Positions 20,661 to 32,239 of a stretch of DNA of 64,000 nt are shown here, in pieces. The notes below the pieces were generated by a model. That model saw only the letters and a program-made list of their open reading frames with translations, did no database searches and was not told where the DNA came from. Source of the stretch: Cervus elaphus (Eukaryota > Chordata > Mammalia > Artiodactyla > Cervidae); the NCBI RefSeq assembly GCF_910594005.1, contig NC_057816.1:41502797-41566796 (forward strand), read 5' to 3'. Within the stretch, counting starts at the first letter, position 1, and every line of letters begins with the position of its first letter. Both the position numbers and the translations under genes were made by a program.

Positions 20661-21297
20661 TCTACCTTTATATGTATGATTGAAATAATTTAGAAAAGAA
20701 AATTAGAAAACATTACATACTGCAACCTAATTATTGAAATAATAAAAAATTAAAAAACATTAAATAATACAAAATGATTATTAAAGTAAACAGTCCTTGG
20801 TTCTTCTCCTTAACATCCCTATTTCTATTCCCCAGAGGTAACTGCTCTGAAACTGTTTTGGTATTCATGTCCATATTTTTGAATCATATGCTTTTACTGC
20901 TATTTTTTCTTTATAAAATGTAGGCATTATCTACTGTTGTCTCATCTGTGACTGAAATTTAGCTTCCGCCTTCAGGTTTGCTCCTCCTATTCCTTTAAAA
21001 TAAATACATGCTTCACAGTTTGGGATTAAATCACTAGTCAATGTTTACTTTATTGCGATCACATAATTAGTGTTTATGGCTGAGCCCGGTAGTATTCATC
21101 TATAGTACTATCTTTTATTTTGAGCAAAAAGTGACTCTTGTTGACTTATATTATGTACCAGTTTTCTCTACACCTACTGGTAATTTTCTCAATAGGCTTA
21201 TAGAGTGCCTCTTCATAAATTTTCCAAATGCTCTAACAGACAAAATAATTTTTAAAAATATTTCCCTGGAGACCCTAGAAGTCTGTATTCTCTGTTC
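20661..21297. other. Unassigned AT-rich sequence
   Basis: Very AT-rich at 20,660-20,790, then ordinary. AGAGGTAACTGCTCTGAAAC near 20,835 hints at an old antisense L1 3' UTR, but I could not anchor it. Confidence 0.3.
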
Positions 21298-21370
21298 CAT
21301 TGGGGATTGAACCCAGGTCTCTTGCATTGCAGGTGGATTCTTTACCGTCTGAACCCACCAGGGAAGCCCC
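21298..21370 (-). mobile_element. Bov-tA SINE head fragment, antisense
   Basis: ATTGGGGATTGAACCCAGG, CTTGCATTGCAGGTGGATTC and AACCCACCAGGGAAGCCCC are the tRNA-derived head only. The body is missing. Confidence 0.85.
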
Positions 21371-22919
21371 ACTAGGGACTAGTGTATCTCTAAGCCTGGT
21401 GCATAGTTCCCTTAAAGGGGCTGCCCTAAGCCCAGACTTTCACTGGAACTCTTGAGTCCCGGTTTTTCTGTTCTCCGTCTAGATTCATTCTTCTGATTTG
21501 GTGTAGCAACTTTTGACTAGTTTCCTGAGTAAAGATACTTACTCATTTGATTGACAGCTGGATAGCAAACTCCTGTGAGAAATTGTTTCTCTTAGTATAC
21601 TTTTTTAAGATATTGTTCAGCAGTCTTATAGTTACCATGTTTGCTGCTGGAATATCCACTGCAATTTTGTTTTTGTATTTGTGTGTGTGACTGCTTAACC
21701 TTGGGTAAATATTTTAGAATCAATTCCTTACTCCTGGTTCTGTAAACTTTCACCATGATGCTACTCGACATGGACACGATTCATTCATGTCAGATACTTG
21801 TGGGCACTTTCAGCTGCAGACAAGGGAAACTTGTGTTTTTTTGTTTGTTTTATAATTTCCTCTCCTCTATTTTCGCTTTCCTTCTGGAATTCCTGTTCAT
21901 TGGATAGTGGACATCCTGGATCAATTCTCTGGTTTTCTTAACTTTATTTTTCTCTTTTGTACACTATTTCATGTTTGCTATTCTTCCTGCAGATTGTCTC
22001 AATTTTATCTTCCAATACTTGTTTTATTTCTAGTATTATTATTATTATTTCCAAGTTACTTTTCATTTCATTTTTTTAAGGTATCTTTTACTTGTTTCAT
22101 AATGTACTCTATCTCTGAAGATGATTTTTCTTATTATTCCTGTATTATCTTCTCTTCCTAACCAGTCAGCCTTTTTTTCTTTTCCCTTGGTTTTGCATGT
22201 TGATAACTGGTGATATCAAATATTCTTACTAAACAAAGAGACACTCCAAAGTTATGAGAATGCCTCCAAATGTGGGGAAGATTTATTAACAAGTGGGTTC
22301 ACAAGGCTGGATGGCGTGTCAGCCTTCCCAGGAGGCCCCTCAGTGGCGGCATCTGGAGATCTTTTCCTGGGCATGACTGCGTTTCTCCTGGCTCCTCCCT
22401 TGGGGATTCAGTCTTATAAACACTCTGGTGTCAGGATGTGTGCGGGAGTCAGTGGCCCGTTTCTGTCCGTCAGCCCTGCTTCTTGCTTGTGTGTCTGACT
22501 CTAGCTACTAGGGCCCACTTTCTCAAGCCCATGCGATTCATTCTCCTCCCTGACCTGGAACTTATTCGTGCAGCTGAGAAAAGGTGTGGACTGGGGCCCT
22601 GGCGTCCTGTTCTCAGGCTCAGCCTTCACCACTTCACTGATATTTCGTACCTCCAACTCCGGAGCAGCCCAGAGTTCTGCTGGGGTTTCAGCTTCTTTCT
22701 GTATTATGCCTAGGAGTCCACATCCTCTGCCTCACAGTCAGTCACCTTACCCTTGTCGAAATAAAAGACAGACAGACTTGACATCTCCTATCAGCTGTTC
22801 TGTCTTACCTCCTTTTCTTTGTCATTAGAAATGTATACCTTTTTCTTTTCTTTTCAGTGGGGTTTCTCGAAGGAGTGGAGATAAATTCACATGTTTAATA
22901 ACAGAGGTGAGTAAAGCAA
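21371..22919. other. Unassigned sequence
   Basis: About 1.5 kb without a gene I can recognise. 21,590-22,170 is T-rich and resembles an old dispersed repeat of unknown family (TCTCTGAAGATGATTTTTC near its end). 22,300-22,760 is more GC-rich with several open frames but no domain. A 91-codon frame (22,438-22,713 +) has no support beyond length. Confidence 0.3.
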
Positions 22920-23320
22920 TTTACTGTTCCTCAGCATCCTTTTATACAGGATGGGAATATAGCATCTACCTCAGAGTCGTGAGGAATAAATGAGTTGCAG
23001 GTGTGTGTGCTAAGTCACTTCAGTAGTGTCCGACTCTTTGCCACCCTATGGACTCTAGCCCACCAGGCTCCTCTGTCCATGCGATTCTCCAAGGCAAAAA
23101 TATTGGAGTGGCTTGCCACTGCCTTCTCCAGGGGGTCTTCCCGACCAAGGAATCAAACCCACATATCTTATGTCTCCTGTTGGCAGGTGGGTTCTTTACC
23201 ACTAGTGCCACCTGGGAAACCCAATAAATGAGTTACTACAGGTCAAATGCTCAGAACAGTGTTAGCACATGGAACATTCTCAGTATTTGCTACCATATTT
23301 TTATTAGTATTATTATTCAC
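22920..23320 (+). mobile_element. MIR split by an antisense Bov-tA with 12-bp target duplication
   Basis: MIR 3' half: CCTCAGCATCCTTTTATACA and GAATATAGCATCTACCTC, then, after the interruption, CAGAACAGTGTTAGCACATG. The Bov-tA (22,997-23,222, antisense) reads TAAGTCACTTCAGTAGTGTC to GTGCCACCTGGGAAACCC. AATAAATGAGTT occurs perfectly at 22,985-22,996 and 23,223-23,234. Removing the SINE and one copy rejoins the MIR exactly. Confidence 0.95.
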
Positions 23321-24061
23321 TGTTTCTTACTCAGCTAACAATTTCTTAGTTGGTTCCTTGCACCTCTCTTGTAGCACACATGACTAAAAAACAAACAAAA
23401 ATGATGCACTGAGAATTAGAATATTTGATTAAAAAAACTAGAATAGTAGATAAAAAACTGGAACAGTATAGAACACATAGTAGGTTCTCAATAAATGCTT
23501 GCTAATTCTGGATCTGTATCTTTGTTTTCTCGTCCCAGACTCTGATTGACCTTTGTATATCCCAAGGGCCCGATTTAGTACTTAAGCTTATAAGCCGTTC
23601 CCAAGGCTATATCAAGTTGAACCAAACTGAATTTGTATTGGCACCCATTTTGGGAAACAGAAATATACTACAAAACCTGATTTAGATGTCAATAAGTTGA
23701 GTTAAATACAGATTTTTTTAACCAAAATTTTAGTAATGCTGCCTCAAAAATCAACATATTTTGAGGGAACATTTTTATTACTTTATTTCCATTCGATGAA
23801 TGTCATAAAAGAATTCAGCCAGCAAAACATTGCCTTGTGTACACTGCATTCTTTGTTTACATTTTATGAATTTCTTTGGATGAATTTGTTTCAATGCTGC
23901 TTACCCATCATAATGTTGAATTTTCCCTCTTAGATGAATTATCTTTAGCAAATTTGAGTCTGCGACAGTGCTGAAATATTTCCTTCTAAGCTTTCCTGAT
24001 TTGGGACATTAAATCAAGATTCCTTCTTCACGTATTCTTAGTAGACAGATGCTGTTTGAAA
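23321..24061. other. Unassigned sequence with a short old repeat end
   Basis: 23,463-23,512 (GAACACATAGTAGGTTCTC, AATAAATGCTTGCTAA) is a MIR/L2-type 3' end. The rest is AT-rich and featureless. Confidence 0.45.
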
Positions 24062-24250
24062 TCCCAGCTCAGGCTTCCCTGGCCGTCCAATGGGTAAGAC
24101 TTTGTCTTCCAGCATAGGGGTGTGGGCTTGATCCCTGGTCCAGGAGCTAGGATCCCACATGCCTTGTGGCAAAAAAACCCCAAACCCAAAACAGAAGCAA
24201 TATGGTAGCAAACTCAATAAAGACTTAAAAAAAAAGAATAAGTCCCAGCT
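24062..24250 (+). mobile_element. CHR-type SINE (short form) with 8-bp target duplication
   Basis: Sense copy from AGGCTTCCCTGGCCGTCC through CTTGATCCCTGGTCCAGG and ATCCCACATGCCTTGTGG to CAGAAGCAATATGGTAGC and AATAAAGACTTAAAAAAAAA. Flanked by TCCCAGCT at 24,062-24,069 and 24,243-24,250. Lacks the multiplied body seen at 8.9 and 10.2 kb. Confidence 0.9.
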
Positions 24251-24656
24251 TAGTTCCCAAGAAGACTGTTACTATGTCATGAGCGTTTTACAGAGCGAGC
24301 CATGTGGTATATACTAGGGCCAAGGCAGATCCTACCCTTCGGACTCTCACTAGGGACACTGCGGTATAATGTCAGACAATCCAAGGACGTGGGCTCTGCC
24401 GTCTCAAGAGCCAACAGAGGAAGGGAACCTAAGGCCGTGTGCTACCGTCCGCGAAGGTCACCAGTGACAGGGAAGGATCCCGCACGGGCCTCTGTTTCCC
24501 TCACTGAGTGCCAGGCTTGGTATGCCTTTTCATTCCTCTCCCCAGTGTATGCAAGATATAAACCAAGATACAAAATTCTCTTTTTATAGCTAGTTTCAAA
24601 ATGTTTGGACATACTTGCACATCGTTCCCCTGTGAACTTGTATTTGATAGCTGTTT
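24251..24656. other. Unassigned sequence
   Basis: No repeat named. 24,330-24,500 is mildly CpG-enriched and a 95-codon frame is open (24,302-24,589 +), without a recognisable domain. Confidence 0.35.
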
Positions 24657-24873
24657 TGTTGTTTGTTTTAGTCGCTAAGTCGTGTCTGACTCTTCTGCAA
24701 CCCCATGGACTGTAGCCCTCCAGGCTCCTCTATCCATGGTATTCTCCAGGCGAGAGTGCTGGAGTGGGTTAGCATTTTCTCTTCCAGAGGATCTTCCTGA
24801 CCCAGGGATCGAACTCGAGTCTCCTGCATTGCACATGGATTCTTTACCACTGATCCACCAGGGAGAGCCTGAA
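24657..24873 (-). mobile_element. Bov-tA SINE, antisense
   Basis: Reads TTAGTCGCTAAGTCGTGTCT, CCATGGACTGTAGCCCTCC, GGATCGAACTCGAGTCTCC and TGATCCACCAGGGAGAGCC on +. It is full-length, with a GTTTTGTTGTTTGTTTT tail (antisense A/C-rich tail). Confidence 0.93.
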
Positions 24874-25892
24874 AGTTATCTCAAATTGCTTTAAAAAAAT
24901 AGTCTTCTTGTCTTGACTGCTTTTCATGTCAAGTAAGGTTTAGGGCAACTGATGCCAGAGAAACTCATATTTGGGAGAAAAAGAAATAAGACTCTAGAAG
25001 CTAAATTCTGCAGTTTTAAAAAGAGCCCAACATGAGCCTTTCTCTGCCTGCATTTGAAAACTGTACCAAAATATGGCACTCTTCTGCACAGGGGCGCTTT
25101 CTGTCACTGGGCTCAAGTCTGCCTGAGCAAACCATCTGCATGACGCAGGAGGCCAAGCTGCCTAATGCTTCTGACAGATCCTCTAACAAACATGCTCTCA
25201 TATGGGTCCCCCTTTCCTCTGCTCTGAGGGTAGCTTTAGGCTGCAGGAAATAAAGCCTGAAATGATATAACTGGCATATTGGTTGTGAGACTCTTTGATC
25301 TAACAAAGTCCCTTTGGAGCCAAATAAAACAACTCAGGCTCATTGTACCTGAGAGGGGCCTTAGCTTTCTCATGAAGTCTGTAACTCTTAGCTATCCCAG
25401 CGTGATGCTAGAAATATTTTCACTTTGAGTTTCTGGAACCAATCCTGACTTTAAGACAAGTTAACCCCATTGTAGAGACCTGGCAAAGAATGCCTGTGCC
25501 TATAATTTCCTGGATCTTTCCCTGGAAAGATTTTTTTCCTTGGTTGGTAAGTTTGGGAGAGTAAACTAGAAACCTGAACAACTAGGCCATGTGGGATGCA
25601 CTTATGAAGGTATAATATTTATTTTTAGGCCCAGTTATGCAAATGTTTGGCACTGTATTCTCCCCACATAAAAATAGACATAGAAAATAAGCTATGGCAC
25701 ATTTCAAAACAGTGCATACATCGGCTATTACCAGTGGGTAACACTGGCATACAAGGAAAGAATCTCTGCCCATCATGAATCCATGGCTTGAACTGGCAGG
25801 GCCTGTGTGCTCAGAGGGAAGGCTGACCTGTTTTTGTTACTCAGAAGAAATGAACTGTTACCTTTTATAGATGCATATTTTAACAGGGGCTC
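24874..25892. other. Unassigned sequence
   Basis: About 1 kb without a recognised repeat. 25,010-25,265 is the most gene-like part, with frames open on both strands (73 codons +, 96 codons -) and a GGAAATAAAGCCTG motif. No domain, start context or splice pattern stands out, and it could equally be an old LTR. Confidence 0.3.
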
Positions 25893-26024
25893 AACAGAGT
25901 GGCAACCCACTCCATTGTTCTTACCGGGAGAATCCCAGGGACGGCAGAGCCTGGTGGGCTGCCGTCTATGGGGCCACATAGAGTCGGACACGACTGAAGT
26001 GACTTAGCAGCAGCAGCAGCAGAG
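25893..26024 (+). mobile_element. Bov-A2 SINE, second monomer only
   Basis: GAGTGGCAACCCACTCCATT, GAGAATCCCAGGGACGGCA, GGGCTGCCGTCTATGGGG and AAGTGACTTAGCAGCAGC, ending in (AGC)5-like units. This is the 3' monomer of Bov-A2. The first monomer is missing, so it is 5' truncated. Confidence 0.9.
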
Positions 26025-27202
26025 AGGCAGACCTATGCACTGACGTGGAGGCAACATTCCACAACCCCAATAGAGGATAAAGGATAAAGCCACATGTACC
26101 CTCACTTATTTTCTGATTTCGCTTTCTCCAAAGACTGAGTATCTTCAACATTATAAATTACATTAATATTTCTGAACAAACATAAGATCGATCGGTGTGT
26201 GGGATTTACACTTATTTTCTTATGATCAAAGGGAGCTGAATGCTCCATGTTAAATACAAATTACTGAAGTATGAGAGATGTATCCAAACAATACATATCT
26301 AATGAAGACTATCCATCACATTTCAGATCAAAATTAATGTCTGTGCAACCAATCTGCAAGTGTGTAATATTTTAGAATCCCTTTCAACGCTAAGCCCTAC
26401 TTCACTCTAGCATTTGTTCCTATTTACTATATTCTTAGTAAGAAGTACTTCATTCTTCGTGTTTCAAATAATCAGTAATGGAAAAAGAAAAAAACCCGTA
26501 AGAGTTTACTCTGTCACTCAAGGAAAGGCAAGGGACAATATCTTTCTTCCTATGAAGAGGTTTTTTATGCTAATATCCAGAGATTACTCAATAATCCCAT
26601 GGACCTTCCAAACACTAATAGCAAACGTTCATGTACTCAATATTCATATTCAATGTGACACTTGAATTAAGCTAATTTATTCAGCACAAACATGACCTTG
26701 AATTATAGCATATTTTAATGTTGTGCTTAGGAACTTAAACCACTGGGAAGAATTTTAATGAGGGGATAAGAAAAGGCACTTAGTTTGGTTCATTGACTTG
26801 TTGCTGTTCAGGAAATAATTGGCACCGTTTGCTCACTGTGTGGAGGGTTTCACATTAAAGCATCATTCGGACAAATGGATCAAGCTATATTTTAGAGTGG
26901 GAGTAAGTGAGTCTGAGATTCTTAGTTCTCTTGCTCATCTGTGAATGAAATTAAACAATGCCAAAGGTTTAAAAAACCCTGTTTGAAAGCATATCTTTGG
27001 TAGAGATCCAATATTTTGCTGCTGGTTTTTTTTTTCCTTCTATCATTTTCAGGACATTCACATTCAATAAACTATCGAAAAGGAGTCCACAGGTCTCACT
27101 GTTATTTTCAGCCTACCTGTTCATTCAGAAACATTTTAAAGCTGTTTTAGGGTCTCCTCGGTACTGTCAGTAGAGTTTTATTGTTTTGGAGCATGGTAGT
27201 TA
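26025..27202. other. Unassigned AT-rich sequence
   Basis: About 1.2 kb with no recognised repeat, gene or RNA. A T10 run lies at 27,027-27,036. Confidence 0.35.
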
Positions 27203-28211
27203 ACCAGACCACCTTACCTCTCTCCTGAGAAACCTGTATGCAGGCCAAGAAGTAACAGAACTGGACATGGAACAACAGACTAGTTCAAAATCGGGAAAGA
27301 TGTATGACCAGGCTCTATATTGTCACCATGCTTATTTCACTTCTATGCAGAGTACGTCATGTGGAATTCTGGGCTCTAAAATCACAAGCTGGAATCAAGA
27401 TTGTCGGGAGAGAAATCAACAACCTAAGATATGCAGATGTGCAGATGATACCACATTAATGGCAGAAAGCAAAAAGGAACTAAAGAGCCTTTTGATGAAA
27501 GTGAAACAGGAGAGTGAAACAGCTGACTCAAAATTCAACATTCAAAAAACTAAGATCATGGCATCCAATCCCATCACTTCATGGCAAATAGACGGGAAAA
27601 AAGTGGAAACAGTGACAGATTTCATTTTCTTGGGCTTCCAAATCACTGCAGAAGTTGACTGCAGCCATGAAACTAAAAGACACTTGCTCTTTGGAGGGAA
27701 AGCTATGAGAAACCTAAACACTGTATTTAAAAAGTAGACATCACTTTGCTGACAAAGGTCCATAATAGCCAAAGCTATGGTTTTTCCAGCAGTCATGTAT
27801 GGATGTGAGAGTTGGATCACAAAGAACAGTGAGCACCCAAGAACTGATGCTTTTGAGTTGGGGTGTTGGAGAAGACTCTTGAGAGTCCCTTGGACCTCAA
27901 CAATATCAAATCTGTCAATCCTAAAGGAAATCAAACCCTGAATATCCAGTGGAAGGTTTTTGTTGAAGCTGAAGTTCCTATACTTTGGCCATCTGATGCA
28001 AAGAGCCAACTCACTGGAAAAACCCTGGTGCTGGGAAAGATTGAAGGCAGGAGGAGAAGGGGACAACAGAGGACGAGATGGTTGGATGGCATCACCGACT
28101 CAATGGACATAAGTTTGAGCAAACTCTGGGAGATAGTGGAGGACAGAGGAGCCTGGCGTGCTGCAGTCCATGGGGTCGCAGAGTTGGACAGGACTCAGAG
28201 GCTGAACAACA
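27203..28211 (+). mobile_element. BovB LINE, sense, about 1 kb, 5' truncated
   Basis: Begins inside the reverse transcriptase gene (ACCAGACCACCTTACCTC, AAACCTGTATGCAGGCCAAG) and runs to the BovB tail GACTCAGAGGCTGAACAAC. A frame at 27,267-27,737 reads CADDTTLMAESKKELKSLLM, the catalytic Asp-Asp motif region of RT, followed by FNIQKTKIMASNPITSWQID. The conserved aromatic before ADD is changed to Cys, and the frame upstream is shifted. It cannot make an active enzyme. A short GAGCA-GG similarity flanks it, too weak to call a duplication. Confidence 0.95.
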
Positions 28212-28505
28212 AGTGAGCAAGGCATACCCCAGTCTTCCAGAGGCTTTCAGCCTATAGAGAGAGACTGACGTAAACGGACATTAAAAAGCAGTCTGTGATA
28301 ATGGGTGAGCCAGATTGCTGTGTTCATCTCAATATATCCCAAATAAGGTAAAGTCATGCATCTAAGATTATTTTAAATATCTGACTGGTTGTGGGTTTTA
28401 AAATAATTATTAAAACTATGCTTATTATAAAGTGTAAATTTCCTACTGATTGTGGGTTTTAAAACAATTATTAAAACTATGCTTATTACAGAATAAAGTT
28501 TAAAT
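28212..28505. repeat. Tandem duplication of about 61 bp
   Basis: The segment starting TGTGGGTTTTAAAATAATT at 28,390 recurs as TGTGGGTTTTAAAACAATT at 28,451, period 61. Both are followed by ATTAAAACTATGCTTATTA. The whole unit (about 28,381-28,441 and 28,442-28,502) is AT-rich. The 28,212-28,380 stretch before it is unassigned. Confidence 0.9.
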
Positions 28506-28810
28506 CTAGAAGAACACTGGAGAAGGCATTGGCACCCCACCCCAGTACTCTTGCCTGGAAAATCTCATGGATGGAGTAGCCTGGTGGGCTGCAGTCCATG
28601 GGGTCTCGAAGAGTTGGACAGGACTGAGCGACTTCACTTTCACTTTTCATTTTCATGCATTAGAGAAGGAAATGGCAACCCACTCCAGTGTTCTTGCCTG
28701 GAGAATCCCAGGGACGCGGGAGCCTGGTGGGCTGCCGTCTATGGGGTCACACAGAGTCGGACACGACTGAATTGACTTAGCAGCAGCAGCAGCAGCTAGA
28801 AAAACACTGG
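28506..28810 (+). mobile_element. Bov-A2 SINE, full dimer, 15-bp target duplication
   Basis: Full sense dimer at 28,521-28,795: AGAAGGCATTGGCACCCC, linker CTTCACTTTCACTTTTCATT, second monomer GGAAATGGCAACCCACTCC and the end GACTTAGCAGCAGCAGCAGC. Flanks CTAGAAGAACACTGG (28,506-28,520) and CTAGAAAAACACTGG (28,796-28,810) differ at one base. A relatively young copy, immediately downstream of the 61-bp tandem duplication. Confidence 0.97.
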
Positions 28811-29083
28811 GGTTGCATCATAAATGTAGATAACTCATATAAATTCAACCATTCCTTTTTACCATCCTTTTTAGGTCTCACAAATATTTTCTTTGCCTTC
28901 CAATCTAGAGGGAGAAAACAGACTCTTCACAGGGCCTCATTCCCAACACTATGAAACCTTTCTTTCAGTGCTTTTGCTATTGAGATAGTTTTACATTAAT
29001 CTGTGAGATTATTTGGTTAATGTCTACTCCCTATGCTATGTTATCAAGCAGAGGCCCAGTCTTTTTTCAATTTACTTCTGTGT
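28811..29083. other. Unassigned sequence
   Basis: AT-rich, no recognised feature. Confidence 0.35.
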
Positions 29084-29213
29084 TCAGTGAAAGTGACATC
29101 CCTCAGTCATGTCTGACTCTTTGCGACCCCATGGACTGTAGCCTACCAGGCTCCGTCCATGGGATTTTCCAGGCAAGAGTACTGGAGTGGGCTGCCATTT
29201 CCTCCTCCAATCA
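29084..29213 (-). mobile_element. Bov-A SINE monomer, antisense, truncated
   Basis: CAGTGAAAGTGACATCCCTC, CATGTCTGACTCTTTGCGAC, ATGGGATTTTCCAGGCAAGA and GGGCTGCCATTTCCTCCTCC on +. One Bov-A-type monomer, with the tRNA-derived head absent. Confidence 0.9.
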
Positions 29214-29709
29214 GAGTGCCTTGCAAAGTGCTTGTTTCATAGTGACTATTTAGTATTTGTTGGATGGATGGATAAGCAAATATATAAAACAGGGTACAGA
29301 GGTAGAACCCTGGTGCAGACATCATGGTGACCTAGACTAGAGAAGTGACATTGGAACTGTGGAAACATGGATGGATTTAAGAGATAGGAAGGTGATGCAG
29401 AACTTGGTTATTGATTAACTGTATGGAGTGAGAGAGAAAAAGGCGACAAGGACGACATGCAGATATCTGGGTGAGTAATTGGTAGGGTGGTAGTGGCCTT
29501 CCCCGAGACAGACAGATAAATCACATCCCAGTGCACCAAAAGGACTTGCAGATGTAATCAAAGAACAACTGTCAGTAGCTGGTGAGAAATGAAAGAAAAT
29601 GAGAACCGTACTGAAACACAGGGATCAGATATGTTCTGAAGAGCCTCTGGGAGAACTGCTAAGAAACTCTGCAGCTTGATTTAGTCAGACATTTAATAAA
29701 TCCACTTGT
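29214..29709. other. Unassigned sequence
   Basis: Ordinary sequence. 29,259-29,275 has a short GGATGGATGGAT run. No gene seen. Confidence 0.35.
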
Positions 29710-30380
29710 ATTCATTTCCTAGGGCTGCCATAACAAATGACCACAAACGTAGTAGCTTAAAACAAAAGAAACTTGTTCTCCCACAGTTCTACAGGCTAGA
29801 AGTTTGAAATCAAGGTGTTGGCAGAACCGTTGTCACTTTGCAGGCTTTAGGGAGAAACTTTCCATGCCTGTTCCTGCTCTGGAGCCTTGTGGCAGCGTGA
29901 CTCCAGTCTCAGCCTCTACATGCATCTCCTTTCTCTGAGTGTCTTCTTAGAAAGACACCAGTCACTGGATTTAGTCTGGACAAAGACACCAGTCATTGGA
30001 TTAGAGCTCCAAGCTCTGATAATTTGGCCACCTGATGTGAAGAGCTGACTCACTGGAAAAGGCCCTGATGCTGGGAAAGATTGAGGGCAAAAGAGAAGGG
30101 GGCAGCGGAGGATGAGATGGTTAAATAGCATCATCGACTCGACGGGTATGAGTCTGAGCATACTGTGGGAGATAGTGAAGGGTAGGGAAGCCTAGCATGC
30201 TGCATTTCTTGGGGTCTCAAAGAGTTGCATACAACTTAGTGACTGAACAAAAATCCAATATGATCTCATCTGACATAATGACATCTGAAAAGATTCTATC
30301 TACAAATTAGGTCACATTGTCAGGTTTTGCATGGACAGAGGTTTTGTGGGGACAGAATTTAGTCTACTGCATCATTCAAC
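29710..30380 (-). mobile_element. MaLR-like solo LTR, antisense, interrupted by a BovB stub
   Basis: Antisense LTR related to the one at 13.6 kb: TTCCTAGGGCTGCCATAACA, AACTTGTTCTCCCACAGTTC and TTGAAATCAAGGTGTTGGC, then after the interruption AATCCAATATGATCTCATCT and ATTAGGTCACATTGTCAGG. Between about 30,006 and 30,250 lies a sense BovB 3' stub (TTTGGCCACCTGATGTGAAG, GGATGAGATGGTTAAATAGC, end TTAGTGACTGAACAA). Within the LTR, AAAGACACCAGTCA-TGGATT occurs twice, 31 bp apart (29,951 and 29,982), a small local duplication just before the BovB. Confidence 0.78.
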
Positions 30381-30913
30381 CTATTTCTGTGAACTGGAAT
30401 TATTAACTGATATATTTGTCAATTATTTTTAGTGATAATTCAATCATAAATGTTTATTATTTTTACCTGACAGATGGAAAAAGAATGTGAGTGTAGTAAA
30501 ATGTAAGGAAGCCTCTTTAAAAGCTCTTTGTTGGCTATGTGGCTTGGGCAAGATACACATTCACATTTCAGACTAGGTAACTATAAATCTCTGTATTCAA
30601 ATACCTAGAGATTCTGAACTAAATATAACAAAGAGCCTTTTAACTACATAGCTGAATTCATAAACAGGAGAAATTGCATGGGGCCATAAATGAAGAGGAA
30701 AGTGAAAAAGGTTAAGTAGGTGAGCCCAGAAGCCCGGGGTGTGGTTGTCTGAACCAAGCAGATAATCAAGCTTGGTAACAGAAGGGCTTAGAAAAGAAGA
30801 TAAAACTTTCAGGCATATGAGGCAGGCTGTTAAAACTGAGACCTCTCCCTGCCCACTACCCCCACTCATCTCAGGCCATCGAAGCTGCTACACTTTAACT
30901 GAAAGGGTAGATT
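30381..30913. other. Unassigned sequence
   Basis: No recognised repeat or gene. A 90-codon minus-strand frame (30,869-30,597) has no recognisable feature. Confidence 0.35.
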
Positions 30914-30938
30914 AAAAAAAAAAAAAAAAAAAAAAAAA
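30914..30938. repeat. A25 homopolymer
   Basis: Twenty-five consecutive A, the longest A run in the window. It would fit the tail of a + strand retroposed sequence lying to its left, but no AATAAA precedes it within 40 bp and no source element is recognisable. Confidence 0.95.
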
Positions 30939-32239
30939 CCTCAACAAAGCCTCCATTTGGAGTAGCAAAAAAGTATCTCTGAGAATTTACAATAACTACC
31001 CTAAATCTTCTGTGGGTTGAAGTGGTCTGAGAAATTGATATGGAATTGGTCAGTGATGACCCTCAGGTGCCTAGAAGAGGCAATAAAAAACACATTCTGT
31101 ACAGACAGTATTTCAATGCAGGCTATGAAGAAGTACCCAAGATAAAGTCTTACTGAAGATTAATTTATAATAAAAAATGTGAAACTCTCAGGAAAAGTCA
31201 ACTATGAATAAGAATGAAAAGACACTCAAAAAAATGACATTAGACTCCTAAACCCTTTAGATAATGACATAATGCAATAGAAGCTATAAAATACATAGTC
31301 TATAAATACAATTTGAAATTTAAGAAGAGTTTTAGAATATATAAAAGTTGTGAGTATACTATAGAGAATTCCCATAGACTGTATACTATATCCTCTACTA
31401 ACAATATCTTATATCTCATCAGTATTGATGTTGACTTTGATCACCTGGCTGAGACAGGTAAAATTGTAGAAGTCTTTTTTTCTCCTTTTCACGCTCTCCT
31501 CTTTAGAAGGATATAGTTGTATACAGAGCACATTAAGAAGTGAAAAGTTACATTCTACCCCTTTAACAGCAGATCACTCTTTTGCGTGGAAAATTTGTTC
31601 TCCCTCATTTACTTATTTATTCATTAAATTATATCAGTCTTGACTCATAGATATTTAATCTATAATTCATGTTATAAACAAATATGGTTTTATTTCTTCT
31701 TTTGCTCTAATTCTTCCGGCTTTGGCAACTGGAAGCTCTTTCAGCTGATTCTGTGTCCCTCTGGCATACTCCTATCATTGTGGGTCTCCGTTAATTTTTT
31801 TAAAGCAAGTTCTTCATTTTTGGTCCTACAAATGCTCCAGTATTTCTTATGTTTTCCTGCCCCAGTCCTAGAATCAGCCCTTTCTCTGAGAAGCCTTGCT
31901 TTCTTCAGTTGCAAATGACACTAGAAATCACAATCTTGATGCTAGGTGGGTTCATTACTCTGGGGCCGTCATTGCTTCTAGACTTTTCAGTTAACAGAAC
32001 AAAGAAATATATGTACACTTACCTATGTGCAGACACTACCTACCAATATTTATATGTTAAGCTCTGCAACCACATAAAGCTAACCATATGCTCACATTGA
32101 TGCCTCCACCTCTAATCCACTGCCACAGAGATCACTCTTGTTTCCTCCTTTCAAATAGTTATCCATATCTGGCGGGCATACGTCTGGTGATATCAGAACT
32201 GTTAACCTGTATCCCCCTGGGAAACAATTTTATCAAGTA
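30939..32239. other. AT-rich sequence including a likely LINE-derived stretch
   Basis: About 31,560-32,100 (GGCAACTGGAAGCTCTTTCA, CTGTGTCCCTCTGGCATAC, TGCCCCAGTCCTAGAATCAG, GTCATTGCTTCTAGACTTTT) follows an old dispersed mammalian sequence that I recall as LINE-associated but cannot name. The rest is unassigned. Confidence 0.4.
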
